Positions 22,241-34,215 of a stretch of 64,000 bases of DNA are shown piece after piece (position 1 is the stretch's first letter; each line of letters starts with the position of its first letter). Location of the stretch: NCBI GenBank assembly GCA_013350335.1, contig CM023540.1, positions 48,405,222-48,469,221 on the forward strand, written 5' to 3'. Source of the stretch: Chimonanthus salicifolius (taxonomy: Eukaryota > Streptophyta > Magnoliopsida > Laurales > Calycanthaceae). A program made the position numbers and the translations under genes. Below the pieces are notes generated by a model. The model was not told where the DNA came from and did no database searches. It was given only the letters and a program-made list of their open reading frames with translations.

Positions 22241-22740
22241 GGATTTGGATGGGGTAAGAGAGGGTTACCCTCTGTTAACCTTTTTTGGTAACAGAGGGAT
22301 GCGGGTAAAAATTTAAATTTTTATCTTCCACTACCGTTTTGAAAATCCCTTGAACTATGAGGGTTCTTAAGAAACCTTTGTTCCTTATTACCTCTCTTCA
22401 TCTCCTCTTTGCATTTTTAGAGCAAAAATATTTTAAAATATTTTTTAATTGATAAATATTATTCAATAATAAGGTTTCATAATTTTTTTTTATATTATAT
22501 GAATTTAATAAAAAATATTAATTCTCATAAAATTGTTAATACGTCAAGTTACCACTGTTTATAAGTACCAAATAAGATTTTTTACCCTTAGGGTAACTTC
22601 TTACCACTATAATTACCAAATAAAAATAAGGGTAACCCCTACTCAAAGGTGACCCCTACTGAAGCGTGACTCTTACAGAAAGGTGACCCATACTTAGAGA
22701 TAACCCCTGTAAAATTTATCCCTCATCCAAATGCACCCCA
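22241..22740. mobile_element. MITE-like element at the head of the tandem array
   Basis: The left end ATTTGGATGGGGTAAGAG (about 22242) and the right end CCCTCATCCAAATGC (about 22722-22736) are inverted copies with the core CATTTGGATGAGGG. The 500 bp between have no coding capacity. The superfamily is not clear; I could not fix a target duplication. Confidence 0.4.
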
Positions 22741-24593
22741 GATATCTGCAGAGCTAGTCATTCATTCTTTCATGTGTCGACAAATCCAGCATTGTCAACC
22801 GTTATTATAAATCAAAGGTAGACAAATGCACAATCCACGGGTAGCTTTATACTTATCTATAACTTCATAGTTCATTCACATGACTCTTGAATTTAAAAAA
22901 ATAAAAGTTATTATTTTATTTTATATTTTGAATATTTAATTTATAAATTCAGCTTACCATTTAGCTATTATTTAGTCTTATTAATTAATAGTATATTATT
23001 AATAAAAAATACACTACAATAGTTAAATCTTATATTTCTTATGATAAGTTATTCATAAATGGAAATCCTGAATTTTTATCTTCCACTACCGTTTTGAAAA
23101 TCCCTTTGACTGTGAGGGTTTTCACGAAACCTTTGTCCTTTATTATCTCTCTTAATCCCCTCTTTGCACTTTTAGAGCAAAAATATTTTAAAATATTTTT
23201 TAATTGATGAATATTATTCAATAATAATGTTTCATAATTTTTTTTATTTTTATATTATATGAATTTAATAAAAAATATTAATTCTCATAAAATTATTAAT
23301 ATGTCAAGTTACCACTTTTTATAATTATCAAATAAGATTTTTTACCCTTAAAGTAACTTCTTATCACTGTAGTTACCAAACAAAGATAAGAGTAACTCCT
23401 ATTCAAGAGTGACCCCTAATGAAGGGTGACTTTTACAGAAGGGTGATCCCTACTTAGAGGTGACCCTTGTAAAATTTATCCCTCATCCAAACGCAGCCCA
23501 GATATCTGCAGAGCTAGTCATTCATTCTTTTATGTGTCAACAAATCCAGCATTGTCAATCGTTATTATAAATCAAAGGTAGACCAATGCATAATGCACGG
23601 GTAGCTTTATACTTATATATAACTTCATAGTTCATTCACATGACTCTTGAATTTTAAAAAATAAAAGTTATTATTTTATTTTATATTTTGAATATTTAAT
23701 TTATAAATTCAGCTTACCATTTAGCTATTATTTAGTCTTATTAATTAATAGTATATTATTAATAAAAAAATACACTACAATAGTTAAATCTTATATTTCT
23801 TATGATAAGTTATTCATAAATGGAAATCCTGAATTTTTATCTTCCACTACCGTTTTGAAAATCCCTTGGACTATGAGGGTTTTCACGAAACCTTTGTCCT
23901 TTATTACCTCTCTTTATCCCCTCTTTGCACTTTTAGAGCAAAAATATTTTAAAATATTTTTTAATTGATGAATATTATTCAATAATTATGTTTCATAATT
24001 TTTTTTTATATTATATGAATTTAATAAAAAATATTAATTCTCATAAAATTGTTAATACGTCAAGTTACCACTGTTTATAATTACCAAATAAGATTTTTTA
24101 CCCTTAGGGTAACTTCTTACCACTATAATTACCAAATAAAAATAAGGGTAACCCCTACTCAAAGGTGACCCCTACTGAAGCGTGACTCTTACAGAAAGGT
24201 GACCCATACTTAGAGATAACCCCTGTAAAATTTATCCCTCATCCAAATGCACCCCAGATATCTGCAGAGCTAGTCATTCATTCTTTCATGTGTCGACAAA
24301 TCCAGCATTGTCAACCGTTATTATAAATCAAAGGTAGACAAATGCACAATCCACGGGTAGCTTTATACTTATCTATAACTTCATAGTTCATTCACATGAC
24401 TCTTGAATTTAAAAAAATAAAAGTTATTATTTTATTTTATATTTTGAATATTTAATTTATAAATTCAGCTTACCATTTAGCTATTATTTAGTCTTATTAA
24501 TTAATAGTATATTATTAATAAAAAATACACTACAATAGTTAAATCTTATATTTCTTATGATAAGTTATTCATAAATGGAAATCCTGAATTTTT
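22318..24593. repeat. Three tandem copies of a unit of about 757 bp
   Basis: The mark ATCTTCCACTACCG occurs at 22323, 23078 and 23839, giving spacings of 755 and 761 bp; the third copy ends near 24593. Each unit holds most of a MITE-like element and about 350 bp of AT-rich flank. Copies 1 and 3 are almost identical, while the middle copy carries many private changes. No copy encodes a protein. Confidence 0.9.
22630..22714. repeat. 17-bp minisatellite, five units, in each array copy
   Basis: Five consecutive 17-mers with a shared GTGACCCCTAC core: GGGTAACCCCTACTCAA, AGGTGACCCCTACTGAA, GCGTGACTCTTACAGAA, AGGTGACCCATACTTAG and AGATAACCCCTGTAAAA. The same set recurs in the other two copies of the array (near 23390 and 24147). 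Confidence 0.85.
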
Positions 24594-25669
24594 AATATGA
24601 TATTATCTCATTTTAATAGAAAATGGCAAAAGAATTCTGTACCAAACGCACATTGTAGTGTAAAGGCTCTGCTCGTCGGGACTTGGAGGCGGGCAGGTGA
24701 TAATATCGAGGATAAATATTACCCCAACAAGAAAGCCATCGGGTATGATACCGAATCTCTTGGATCCGCTCAACAGACTTAAAAACAAAAAAAGATTCCG
24801 TCACGGGTATGATCTCACGGGTGCTCGGCGCCACGGAGAGATCAAGGGCACGAGATAAGACATCGAGGAGTCTCCTTGCGGAAGTTAGGAATCTTGTTTG
24901 ATAAAAATTTTTTGATCTGAAAAAATTTCAGAATTTATATATTTAATAATATTTACAAGGAAAATTTTGTATGATAACTTAGAGTTCAACACAATTTTAT
25001 GAATGAGACTTATGCTATGAGGATTACTTATTGGTAGACGAATCATTTTTAAAAATTTAGAATAACATTTTGACCATTTTTCAGGTTAAATTTTGTATTG
25101 AGTATCAATTGTAGTGTGTCTATTTCACATTCTGACCTGATGTTCATTCGAAATGCGATTGATTTTTTTTAATCATACTTAAAAATGATCAATGGGCCTT
25201 TATCACAGGCTCATCTAGGTGCAATTAGAAAAATGTCACGCATGTTCTTTACATGTAAACTCAAAATAAACATATTTTTCATCGGCAGGAAATATGATAG
25301 AGTTCATAGAGTCCATCCCCTATGATAGCAATGGGGGTTCTTTAGTTCCCTGTTCACGTAAGGGACGTGAATTAATAGCCAAGTAAAAAATATTCAACAA
25401 TTATCAAAATTTTTAAATCACAGGACTAATATGCAATTATCAAATCACTTCAAATATCATAAAGCAATAGTCTAAAGAACGGTTCATCTCTACTATTCTA
25501 AGAAATTACCATCAACTTCAAACTCTTTCAGAGTTCTGAGACCCTATCGAAATTTCGACAGAATTACCTCTAAAAATAAGACATTTTGACAATTTCCCTT
25601 TATCTAATGTCTTACTACTACATACATTTCTCATGCATTCACAAACAATTCAAATAAAATATTAACAAT
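24594..25669. other. Intergenic DNA with a GC-richer island
   Basis: 24640-24890 is noticeably richer in G and C than its AT-rich surroundings and has short frames on both strands, but no protein family that I recognise. The rest is AT-rich with no supported feature. Confidence 0.4.
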
Positions 25670-25945
25670 TTTATCAGAATTATCAATTTTTATTAAATCT
25701 ATATAATATAAAAATAAAAATAAAATTTCATATAACATAATTATTAAATAATATTCATCAATTAAAAAAATTTAAAACATTTTTACTTGATAGGTGCATA
25801 GAGGGGTAAAGAGGGCAAATGTTTTCTTGAAACTCATTCCCAAAGGGTTTTCAAAAAAGGAAAGGGGAAGGGTAAAAATTCTAATTTTTACCCTCGTCCC
25901 TCTATTACCAAACAAGGTAACCCCCCTTTACCCCCCATCCTAAAA
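25670..25945. repeat. Inverted partial copy of the MITE-like element
   Basis: The reverse complement of this stretch matches the start of the array family: GGGTTACC, GAGGGACGAGGGTAAAAATT, then a GAAAACCC block, CTCTTTACCCC and TTTTTTAATTGATGAATATT. It therefore lies in inverted orientation to 22250-22540. It is more diverged than the tandem copies are from each other. Confidence 0.65.
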
Positions 25946-27510
25946 GTAGCCTCAACATTTGTTCCTTTCTTCCTTCACATAGGTCTGCCTTTATAAATTT
26001 CACGCAATCTTAAACCGAAAATTCACAAAGTCCTCGATGCATTAAATTACGACACAGTCAAAATGCCGCACATAACAAGTTTATGCGACCCAATACGGTC
26101 AATTATTCCACATAGTGCCTGAAGGCAATTTTCTCATTCACATAACATTAGGCATTATATCTCTTAGCATTAGGCCATATAATTCACGCACTTAGCATAA
26201 GGCCGTTATCTCATATACTTAGCATTATTAACACCCCACAGCCTTGGGATAAACCAGAACCTGTGTTCGTTCTTTATTTTATTCATTTCTCATTCCATGT
26301 GCCATTTTTGCATACGGTTTCACACATGAGAATACCAGATCGCATTTGATTGTGAAGTTATTTCGCAATTCTGCTTTCAAGATTGGAGATAGCTAAATTA
26401 TAAGTCCTGCACAAAGATATAATATTAGCACACATGCCAAATCAAACGATTGACCTTCCTCTTTGGAATTTTTTCTCTCTCTAATCAAGGGATTGTAATT
26501 GATTCATGTAATTGGTTCTTGCCTCCATTAGCGAGGTTTGTAACACCATAAATACAAATGTTAATGGAATAGAATAGTATGCAGTTATTCAACATTCTAC
26601 ATGGTACAGAGCTAGAGAATCCTCTGACCAGACTCTTTCCCTCCCGTCCTTCACCCTCCTCTCTCTAGCTGTGGGCGCACTGTTTCTTTCCACACCCGTC
26701 CTACACCTTCTTCTCTATCACTGTGTGCACGGTCTGCTGCATCTGAGTCTTCCGCTATTGACCGCCTCTCACCCTCCTCTTGTCGGATCTATGCCTTGCT
26801 CCGGGCCTTTCTGAGTCTTCCCGTGAGATTTTATTCTTCTCCACTGATCTGCCGGCTCCGATTTCTGCACGATCTGCTCAGACCTTCTTCTTCTCAAACG
26901 GTTGCTGGATCTCCTCTTGCTGAGTGCCGATCGCTGCTCCCCAAACTCGCTGCTGGTTCTCTTCTGCTCGGCGTTAGCTTCCTCTCACTATCATCTTCGA
27001 TCTGTTCTCCCTGCCAGAGCAGATCTCGCTGGATACTTGCCTTTTAGCAGCTGCCACGATTTGACTAGCGTCGTTCTTGTGCCCCTTTTCATGTTGGTTG
27101 CTGTCGGCATTCCTTCTCTTTGCTGCTCTTCATCAGATCTAAGATCTATTACCGTCCACGCCTCTCCGCTGGCTTGGATCGACGCTTGCACTTATAGCCG
27201 GGTCTTCCACAGTCAGCATTCCCCTTTTTTCGTTCCCATTAGATCTGAGATCTACTGCCATCCAAGCCTCTCTGGTTGCTTGGGGGTCGACGCCTGCTGC
27301 CGCCACCACCTACTGCCGATCTCTATTTCGCCTGTGTCGATTTCAGCTGCATACACCGCTCGCCACTGCCTCCTTCTTCAACCAAGCACACGTCGAGCCT
27401 GGCTTGACCTTTTGGTTTGCTGCTGATCCCTGCCACTCACCAGCCGAAACAACCCCTCCAAAAAAAAAGGGGAACAATCATAGCAACGTATTTTTGTACC
27501 TACTACTTGG

Positions 27511-28555
27511 ATGGCTTCCTCTGGCACCTCGTCCACCTCTCCTATGGGCCCTATTACCATTCCCAACTTCTCTAGTCTCATCTCCATCAAACTCACTGAG
27601 ACTAACTACCTTCTTTGGTAGACTCAAATTAAACCGTTCCTCATTGGTCAACAGTTTTGGCGCTTCATTGATGGCACATACCCATGTCCCCCTTCCCTCT
27701 CTTCCTCTTGTTGACTCCACCAAATTTACTCCCAATCCTGCCTACACCACTTGGGTCGAGATGGATCAAAATCTAGTTGGCATTATCATTGTAACTCTCT
27801 TCGAGCCAGTACTTGCTCAGGTTGTTGGCCTATCCACCTCACAGTGAGATTTGAGACTACCTCCAACGCAACTTCTTGTAACGATCTCTCGCCATTGCGA
27901 ACTCATTTGCGGATTCAAGTGTTGTCTCTCTCCAAAGGCACAAAATCTGTCTCCGAATATTTGCAAAATGCAAAATCTCTTACCGATGCACTTGTCCGCT
28001 ATTCATCAGTCTGTCTCCAACGACGATCTTGTTACATCGGTGCTTCAGGGACTTGGACCAGACTACTTCATGTTGTACACCGCCATCCTCACCACTCCAC
28101 CTCTTCCAGTTTTCACCGATCTTCGTGCTTGCCTACTTCTCTTTGAGTCACAGCTTGCTACTCTCGCGTTGAGTGCTACACAAGATAGCTTTGCAGGAGT
28201 CCACTCCACTGCGCTTTTCTCCTCTCGTGGGCGTGAGAACTCTTATCGCGGTGGATACGGTATCGTGGAGGATGATCCGATTCTTATTTCAACCCAAACG
28301 GTCGAGGAGGTTGTGGAAATCGCGGTCGGGGACGAGCTACTCCTTCTCATGGTATTCTTGGTCATCAACCTTCCTCTGCTGTACAATGTCAACTGTGTTT
28401 CAAGATTGGACATACGACAGCCTTCTACTATCAACTTCAACGCCAGGGCTCTCACACTGATGAAGACCTTCCATCTGTTTTTGCCGGGATGCAGCTCACA
28501 CAACCGTCTGACCCAAACTGTACCCTTACACTGGGGCCACCCATCATATGACTAG
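27511..28555 (+). pseudogene. Copia-1 gag
   Basis: It starts MASSGTSSTSPMGPITIPNF, then [12 protein letters not shown] directly followed by a TAG stop where Copia gag proteins continue. Later blocks sit in other frames, with [15 protein letters not shown] and a zinc knuckle CQLCFKIGHTTAFYY whose last Cys has become Tyr. Copia gag builds the virus-like particle and packages RNA. Several stops and frameshifts make this copy dead. It is the same family as Copia-3 (41800-44090), which shares the [12 protein letters not shown] stretch. Confidence 0.75.
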
Positions 28556-31500
28556 TGATGCCCATTCCTTGTGCTCTAAGTCTGACTACAGGGGTAATGA
28601 TTCTGTCCTTCTTGGTAACGGTGACTCTCTTCCTATTGCGCACTACTGGTACTTTGTCTTTATCATCTGGGTCTTCGACTTTTCGTCTTTCTACTGTGCT
28701 TCATATTCCTCACATTCATAAAAATTTGCTAGCTGTTGCTCAGTTTACTCGTGATAAATCTGTTAGTTTCCATTTCTACCATTGGGGTTTTACAATTCGT
28801 GACTTACGGACTGGTGCTAGTTTATTTCAGGGCTGATGTGAAGCATGCCTCTACCCCATCAAAGCCACATGTTTCCTCCAAACAAGCATTCCTTGCCTCT
28901 TGCTCCTCACCATCACTATGGCATCAGCGTCTTGGAGATCCTTCTTCTCATGTGCTTCGAGTCTTAGCTCACAATAAATGTTTATGACCTTCTTTTAAAT
29001 TTTCTCAGCACTCCTTTTTATTGTCATTGTGCTACGGGCAAGTCTACGCGACTGCCTTTTTCAGTTCATAATAAATGTGCTCCAACACCTCTTTATTTAG
29101 TTCATTTTGATGTGTGGATGTCCCTTGTTTTATTTATCTATAGATTTCGTTATTATCTTCTATTTACCGACGATTTTTCTCGCTACTCTTGGATTTATCG
29201 TATGAGACATAAATCGGAGGTCTTTCTTCATTTTCAAACTTTTCTCACTTATGTCGAAAATCATTTTCGAACTATTCTTAAATACTTTTCAAAGTGATGG
29301 TGGTCGGGAATATGATAATCGTCTTTTTTCATAATTTGTGTGCACAAAGGGAATTATTCACTGTCTCTCCTGTCCTCATACCCCGCAACAAAATGGTCTT
29401 GCTGAACGCAAACATCGCCATTTGTCAGAAATGGGCCGCACCCTCCTTATTACTTCCAAACTCCCTTTACCCTATGGGTCAAAGCCTTTTCTACTGCAGT
29501 ACACCTTGTTAATCACCTTTCGACCTCTCTCTTGCAATGATCCTCACCCTTTCAAAAACTCTTTGGCACTAAATCCAATTATGTGTCCCTTCACACTTTT
29601 AGATGTGCGTGCTATCCCTATCTTGGTGATTATACTACTAACAAGCTTCAACCTCGATCAGTTGAATGTGTTTTTCTTGGTTACAGTTCTTGGTACAAGG
29701 GCTACCGATATCTACATCCTTCTACTGGCAGAGTCTATATCTTACGATGTGTCTTGTTCAACGAAGTTGTTTTTCCTCATGCATTACCCACAAATAGGTT
29801 TTCCTCTGCTTCCGACAGGGTCTTTATTCTGGTTCTCTCCACGACCTCATCATCAGCAGCTGCTCCATCTTCTATGCCTGCTCCTCCTTCTGCACTTGAC
29901 TTGCCACCATCTCAGCTAGCGCTGGAGTTACCATCTGCTCTACCGTCATCTCCACCGTCAGTGTTGGAGTCGCCGTCCACTCTAGCCAATGCTCATCCCC
30001 TGGTCACACGTGTAAATGATGGTATCTCCAAGACAAAAAAGCAGGCTGACTTCGCTAGTCGACATCCTGTTCCACAGGCCTTTGCCTCTATGGTTTCTTC
30101 AGATTCTAAGCCCACATGCTACAAGGCTGTCCGATCTGCAGAATGGCGTCACGCTATGACTGATGAATTCAATGCCCTCCTCCGGCAACACACTTGGTCA
30201 CTTGTTCCACCTCCTTCTCATGCTAACATTGTCGGCTGCAAATGGGTGTTTAAGATTAACGTCACTCTGATGATAGTATTGAGAGCTACAAAGCACGTCT
30301 TGTTGCCAAAGGCTTTCATCAGCAGCCTGGCATTGACTATGATGAGACATTCAGCCCTGTCGTCAAGCCTGTTACTATACGTCTTATTCTCAACGTCGCC
30401 GTCACGTATGCTTAGCCTATTTATCAACTGGATGTTAAGAATGCCTTTCTTTATGGTAATTTCACTGAGGAGGTCTATATGACTCAGCCACCTGGTTTTA
30501 TTGATCCTTGTTATCCTACTCATATATGCAAGCTCCACAAAGCTATCTATGGCCTTGAAACAAGCACCGCGAGCTTGGTTCCAACGATTCAGCACATTCC
30601 TCCTCTCCTATGGTTTCCTTCAAAACAAGGCTGACAGCTCCATGTTTGTTTTTTGCTGAGACTTTAACCTTATGATCCTTCTACTGTATTTTGACGATAT
30701 TATTCTCACTGGCAACGATTCATCCCTCCTTCGATCCTTATTCGTCGCCTTGGCACTAAATTCGAGATCAAGGAATTTTGGTAATCTTCATTATTTTTTG
30801 GGTCTTGAAGTGACTTCTCTCTCTCAGGGATTACATTTGTCCCAAAACAAGTATACACTTGATCTACTTCGTCGAGGAAATGTTCATGAATGTAAACCTT
30901 TCTCTACACCTGTCGTTGCCAAGAAACAGTTATCTTCCACTGATGGTGATTTGCTTTCTAATCCTACTGAGTATCGTCAACTCGTCGGTACTTTGCAATA
31001 TCTCACACTCAATCGACCCGACATTTCTTATTCAGTTCATTTAGCATCGCAGTTCATGAGTCAGCCTCGCACGTCACACCTTGAGGCTGTTAAACGAATC
31101 ATGCGATACCTAAAAGGTTCCCTTGGTCGAGGTTTGCTTCTCACACGTGCACAACAACCCCTACGCCTCATTGCTTGCTCTGATGCTGACTGGGTTGGTT
31201 GTCCTGACAGTCGTCGTTCCACCACAGGTTACTGCATCTTCCTCAGTTCGAATTTAGTTTCTTGGTGTGCTAAGAAACAACCGACTGTTTTTCGCTCTAG
31301 CATGGAAGTTAAATATCGAGCGCTTGCCTATGCTTGTGCTGACATCGTCTGGATTCGTCACCTCTTACGAGAGCTTCAATTTCCTCTCTCTTCTCCGACA
31401 CTGCTTCTTTATGACAATCTCAGTGCCACTTATATGGCCGCGAACCCAGTCTTCCATGCGCGGACTAAACATATTGAACTAGGATTATCATTTTGTTCGC

Positions 31501-31646
31501 GAATGTGTTGCTGTCGGCTCTCTTCACATCCAATTTGTGCCCTCCAAAGATCAACTTGCCGACATCTTTACTAAGGGCCTTCCCAAGCAGCGGTTTTCTA
31601 TTTTTAGTGCTAAATTCGTCCACTTACCACCGTCGAGTTTGAATTG
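28556..31646 (+). pseudogene. Copia-1 pol (protease to RNase H)
   Basis: The protease region has decayed. The GAG-pre-integrase motif is seen as LWHQRLGDPSSHVL (about 28915). Integrase reads LLFTDDFSRYSWIYRMRHKS (about 29155) and then QSDGG-like sequence. Reverse transcriptase reads WRHAMTDEFNALLRQHTWSL and GCKWVFKIN (30140-30260), then LLYFDDIILTGND (about 30685) with YFDD in place of YVDD. RNase H is the best preserved part (30672-31574), with SDADWVGCPDSRRSTTGYC and ARTKHIE. At least four frame changes are needed. Confidence 0.8.
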
Positions 31647-31739
31647 ATTACTAATGTCTGCGCGCCTTCATCTAATTAATTTAACCTATTAACCTCTAGA
31701 CATTTAAATAGGTCCCATACTGCGTTTATAAACTACTAG

Positions 31740-32079
31740 TAGGGCTGCAACTTGGGTCGGGTTCCTTAAAACCCAGCCCGACCCAAGTTGATATATATGG
31801 AACCCGTCTCGACCCGACCCGAATTCTAACTTAAATTCTGACCTGACCCGCATTTTGAACCAATTTTAAACTAATTTTAGCAGGGTTGGGTCGGGTTGTG
31901 TCAGGTCGGGTCGGGTTCACTTATAAAATCCTCAACCCGACCCGACCCGAATTTTATGTGGGTTTTTATCTTCTCAGCCTGACCTGACCCGCTGACTCAA
32001 AATTCTCGACCCGACCCATATGATTTCTCGGGTTGGGTCATGTGGGTTGGACCAAAACCCGACCCAAGTTGCAGCCCTA
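31740..32079. mobile_element. hAT MITE with a 24-bp TIR and 8-bp target duplication
   Basis: The left end TAGGGCTGCAACTTGGGTCG and the reverse complement of the right end are identical over 24 bp (31740-31763 and 32056-32079). ACTACTAG flanks both sides exactly (31732-31739 and 32080-32087). The 340-bp body is made of GGGTCGGGT/ACCCGACCC units in both orientations, giving strong internal pairing. It lies just after the broken end of Copia-1. The perfect ends suggest a fairly recent insertion. Confidence 0.93.
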
Positions 32080-32087
32080 ACTACTAG

Positions 32088-33465
32088 GCATCGGCTCCCG
32101 GACACCATGTTAGCTTACTTTTTATCAGTTAGAACCTAAATTACATTTCTTACATGTAAGCGATGTCAGGTCTTGCATTTTGGTTCCATTTAGTCTTTTC
32201 CATCATTATTATGTCCATAAATCCCAATTTATCATTGTAAAGTTAAAGGTTTTAGAATTTAAAGTAGAAAAATAGTTGAGTCTCTTCACTGTAGTCTTGC
32301 GAGTTTATCGAATAACTGTAAAAAAGTAAAAAGGGTGTAAATATTTATTCGACATGAAATACACGTGCTAAATTTTTTATCCAATGTTTAAATTTCTAAG
32401 AAAAACTAGGAAAACTGGTTGTGAATCCGATTATACGTACTTAACAGGCGCTAAATTTCATTAAATTATTAAAGTATGAATCATCCAAAATACATAATAA
32501 AGAAAATAACACCTAAGACATTGTGTTTTGAAGCAGAAAAGTAAATAAAAGTATTCATTTTCTAGTCCCGTATTTCTCCAAGCAATAACCACTGTAAAGT
32601 AAATTGCTGAAAGTAATTTGCATACAGTAAATAGCCCTTTAGACTAGTCTGAATATGGTTAGCGAGTTAGTAATTAGTGAGTTAGATTCAAACTGAGAAA
32701 GCTGATAAAAAGTAAATACTATAAATATAAAATGCGAAAAATATAAATAATGCATAAAGTAAACACACCAAGAGGTTAAGAAAATAAAGCCATAAATAAA
32801 TAAATTTAACTATTATTATTTTTAAAACAATTTAGGTGAAATCCTTTTACGAGAATGGAGGAAAATAATATATGTAGAAAAGTAGTTTGACAGTCCGGGG
32901 TTAATTAGTTTTTTAACATTTCTCAAAAATGAAAAAGAGTTTAAAAAGCAATACCTCAAAATATGCATCTGCCTATTTAGAATTATTCTAGTTAGATAAA
33001 CTCGTAATGAAGTCATTTCATCTACGATTTTCTTCTTAATGTTTTTAAAGATCACATCTCCTCCTAGTGTCTTCTATTCGTAGCGTCTTTACTCTATACA
33101 GTGGAGCTATATTTAGTTTACTACTTTATCTCAATGTATCATCAAAGCTATCTTTAAATTATCATATGTAATTAAATTACATAGTATGTAAATCTCTGTA
33201 GTCCTAATATTATTTAATAAATTACCTAAAAGCTAAATTAATCCTTTTAAGTTTGGTAAAATTATCTATTTTATTTGGATTAGAGGCACAAAGAATGAAA
33301 AACTTTAAAATATCCGTCTTGAATTGAGACAATCTTGGGTTGGGCCTAATGCAAGAAAGCACAAATCAGCCAAATAGTCAAAAACCCAAATTTAAGTCAA
33401 ATTTTATAAAACCCTATTTTATTTAATTAATATTGTATTAAAAATAACAAATAAAGATAAAATTG
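32088..33465. other. AT-rich DNA without a recognisable feature
   Basis: No open frame with coding character, no terminal repeats and no known motif were found by eye. Confidence 0.5.
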
Positions 33466-33473
33466 ATTCAAAT

Positions 33474-33929
33474 CAGTGTTATCAAACTCGACAGCGGGTT
33501 GACCCGTGACCGACTGAGACACGGGTTGGGTCATTTAAAAATCCTTTGCGACCCGCAGATCAACCCGGTTAATCTAATAAACCCGTGACCCTTAAAAGTG
33601 AAAATGAAGATGAAAGTATTTTGATCATTTTAGGAATATAATTTGGTATTTACAATTGTATTTGTAAAAGAAAAAATATATTTTTATAGAATATACCTTA
33701 GTTAATAATTTAATGTTATTTATAATATTATATTAATAGCACAGGAATATAATTTGGTATTTACAATTGTATTTGTAAAAGAAAAAATATATTTTTATAA
33801 AATATAACCTTAGTTAATAATTTAACGCTATTTATAATATTGTATTAATAGCACGGATTTGACTGGATTTGACTATAAATCAACCCGATCCAAGATGGGT
33901 CACTCCACCGGTCAAGTTTTAAAATATTG
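33474..33929. mobile_element. hAT MITE with an internal 111-bp tandem duplication
   Basis: Ends CAGTGTTATCAAACTCG and, in reverse complement, CAATATTTTAAAACTTG match at 12 of 17 bases. ATTCAAAT flanks both sides exactly (33466-33473 and 33930-33937), the 8-bp hAT signature. Inside, a unit starting AGGAATATAATTTGGTATTT occurs at 33632 and again at 33743, 111 bp apart. Subterminal CGGGTTGACCCGTGACC motifs recall the other hAT MITEs nearby. Non-coding. Confidence 0.85.
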
Positions 33930-34030
33930 ATTCAAATGTAGCTAATTGATACATAAATCAGGGAAAATTATTTGATTATTTCTTCGTTTGAAATCAAGCC
34001 TTTAATTTTTTTTTCCTATATTCCTTCTAG

Positions 34031-34214
34031 ACTGAAGGACCTTCTACTTTCCCATCTCTAAAAACCCAATTTCTGCCACAACTAGAAAAATACTATCACA
34101 GAAACCCCCAATTCCATGGTGACCTGGACTTCATTGTCTCCAACACCTTTGATAGGTTGATCTTAATTGATTCTATCACAACTGCTCTAGCCAATGACTT
34201 GGAAATACCTTTGG
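34031..34214 (+). CDS. Possible orphan exon of an unrecognised plant gene
   Basis: After a pyrimidine-rich acceptor (TTCCTATATTCCTTCTAG) the plus strand is open for 61 codons with coding character: TEGPSTFPSLKTQFLPQLEK, YYHRNPQFHGDLDFIVSNTF, then DRLILIDSITTALANDLEIP. Before the adjacent MITE inserted, the exon would have ended TTTGG/GTATATC, a plausible donor. A candidate downstream acceptor is TATTCATCAG at 40203, beyond the Copia-2 insertion. I do not recognise the protein, and no partner exon is certain. It could also be a fragment of a dead gene or of an unknown repeat. Confidence 0.35.
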
Positions 34215-34215
34215 G

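Larger units (their letters stand above)
26602..31650 (+). mobile_element. Copia-1: decayed Ty1/Copia retrotransposon
   Basis: The internal region begins with a primer binding site TGGTACAGAGC (26602-26612), one base short of the plant initiator-Met-tRNA site, directly after an LTR end ATTCTACA (26601). A C-rich leader (26613-27510) precedes gag and pol in Copia order: protease, integrase, reverse transcriptase, RNase H. The 5' LTR reaches left of 26601 to an unclear start; ATAAATACA near 26550 may be its TATA region. No polypurine tract or 3' LTR follows RNase H, so the right end is lost. Confidence 0.8.

Noticed and set aside
22241..24593. A CRISPR-like or satellite centromere array.
   Set aside because: Only three long units with a MITE inside; the 17-mers are too few and diverged, and the genome is a plant's.
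24597..24834. Three overlapping frames in a GC-richer island.
   Set aside because: Frames on both strands, no known motif and no matching splice sites.
26796..27426. Long plus-strand frames rich in Leu, Ser and Cys.
   Set aside because: They lie in the C-rich untranslated leader of Copia-1. Comparable chance frames occur in the leaders of Copia-3 (43370-43960) and Copia-2 (38990-39570).
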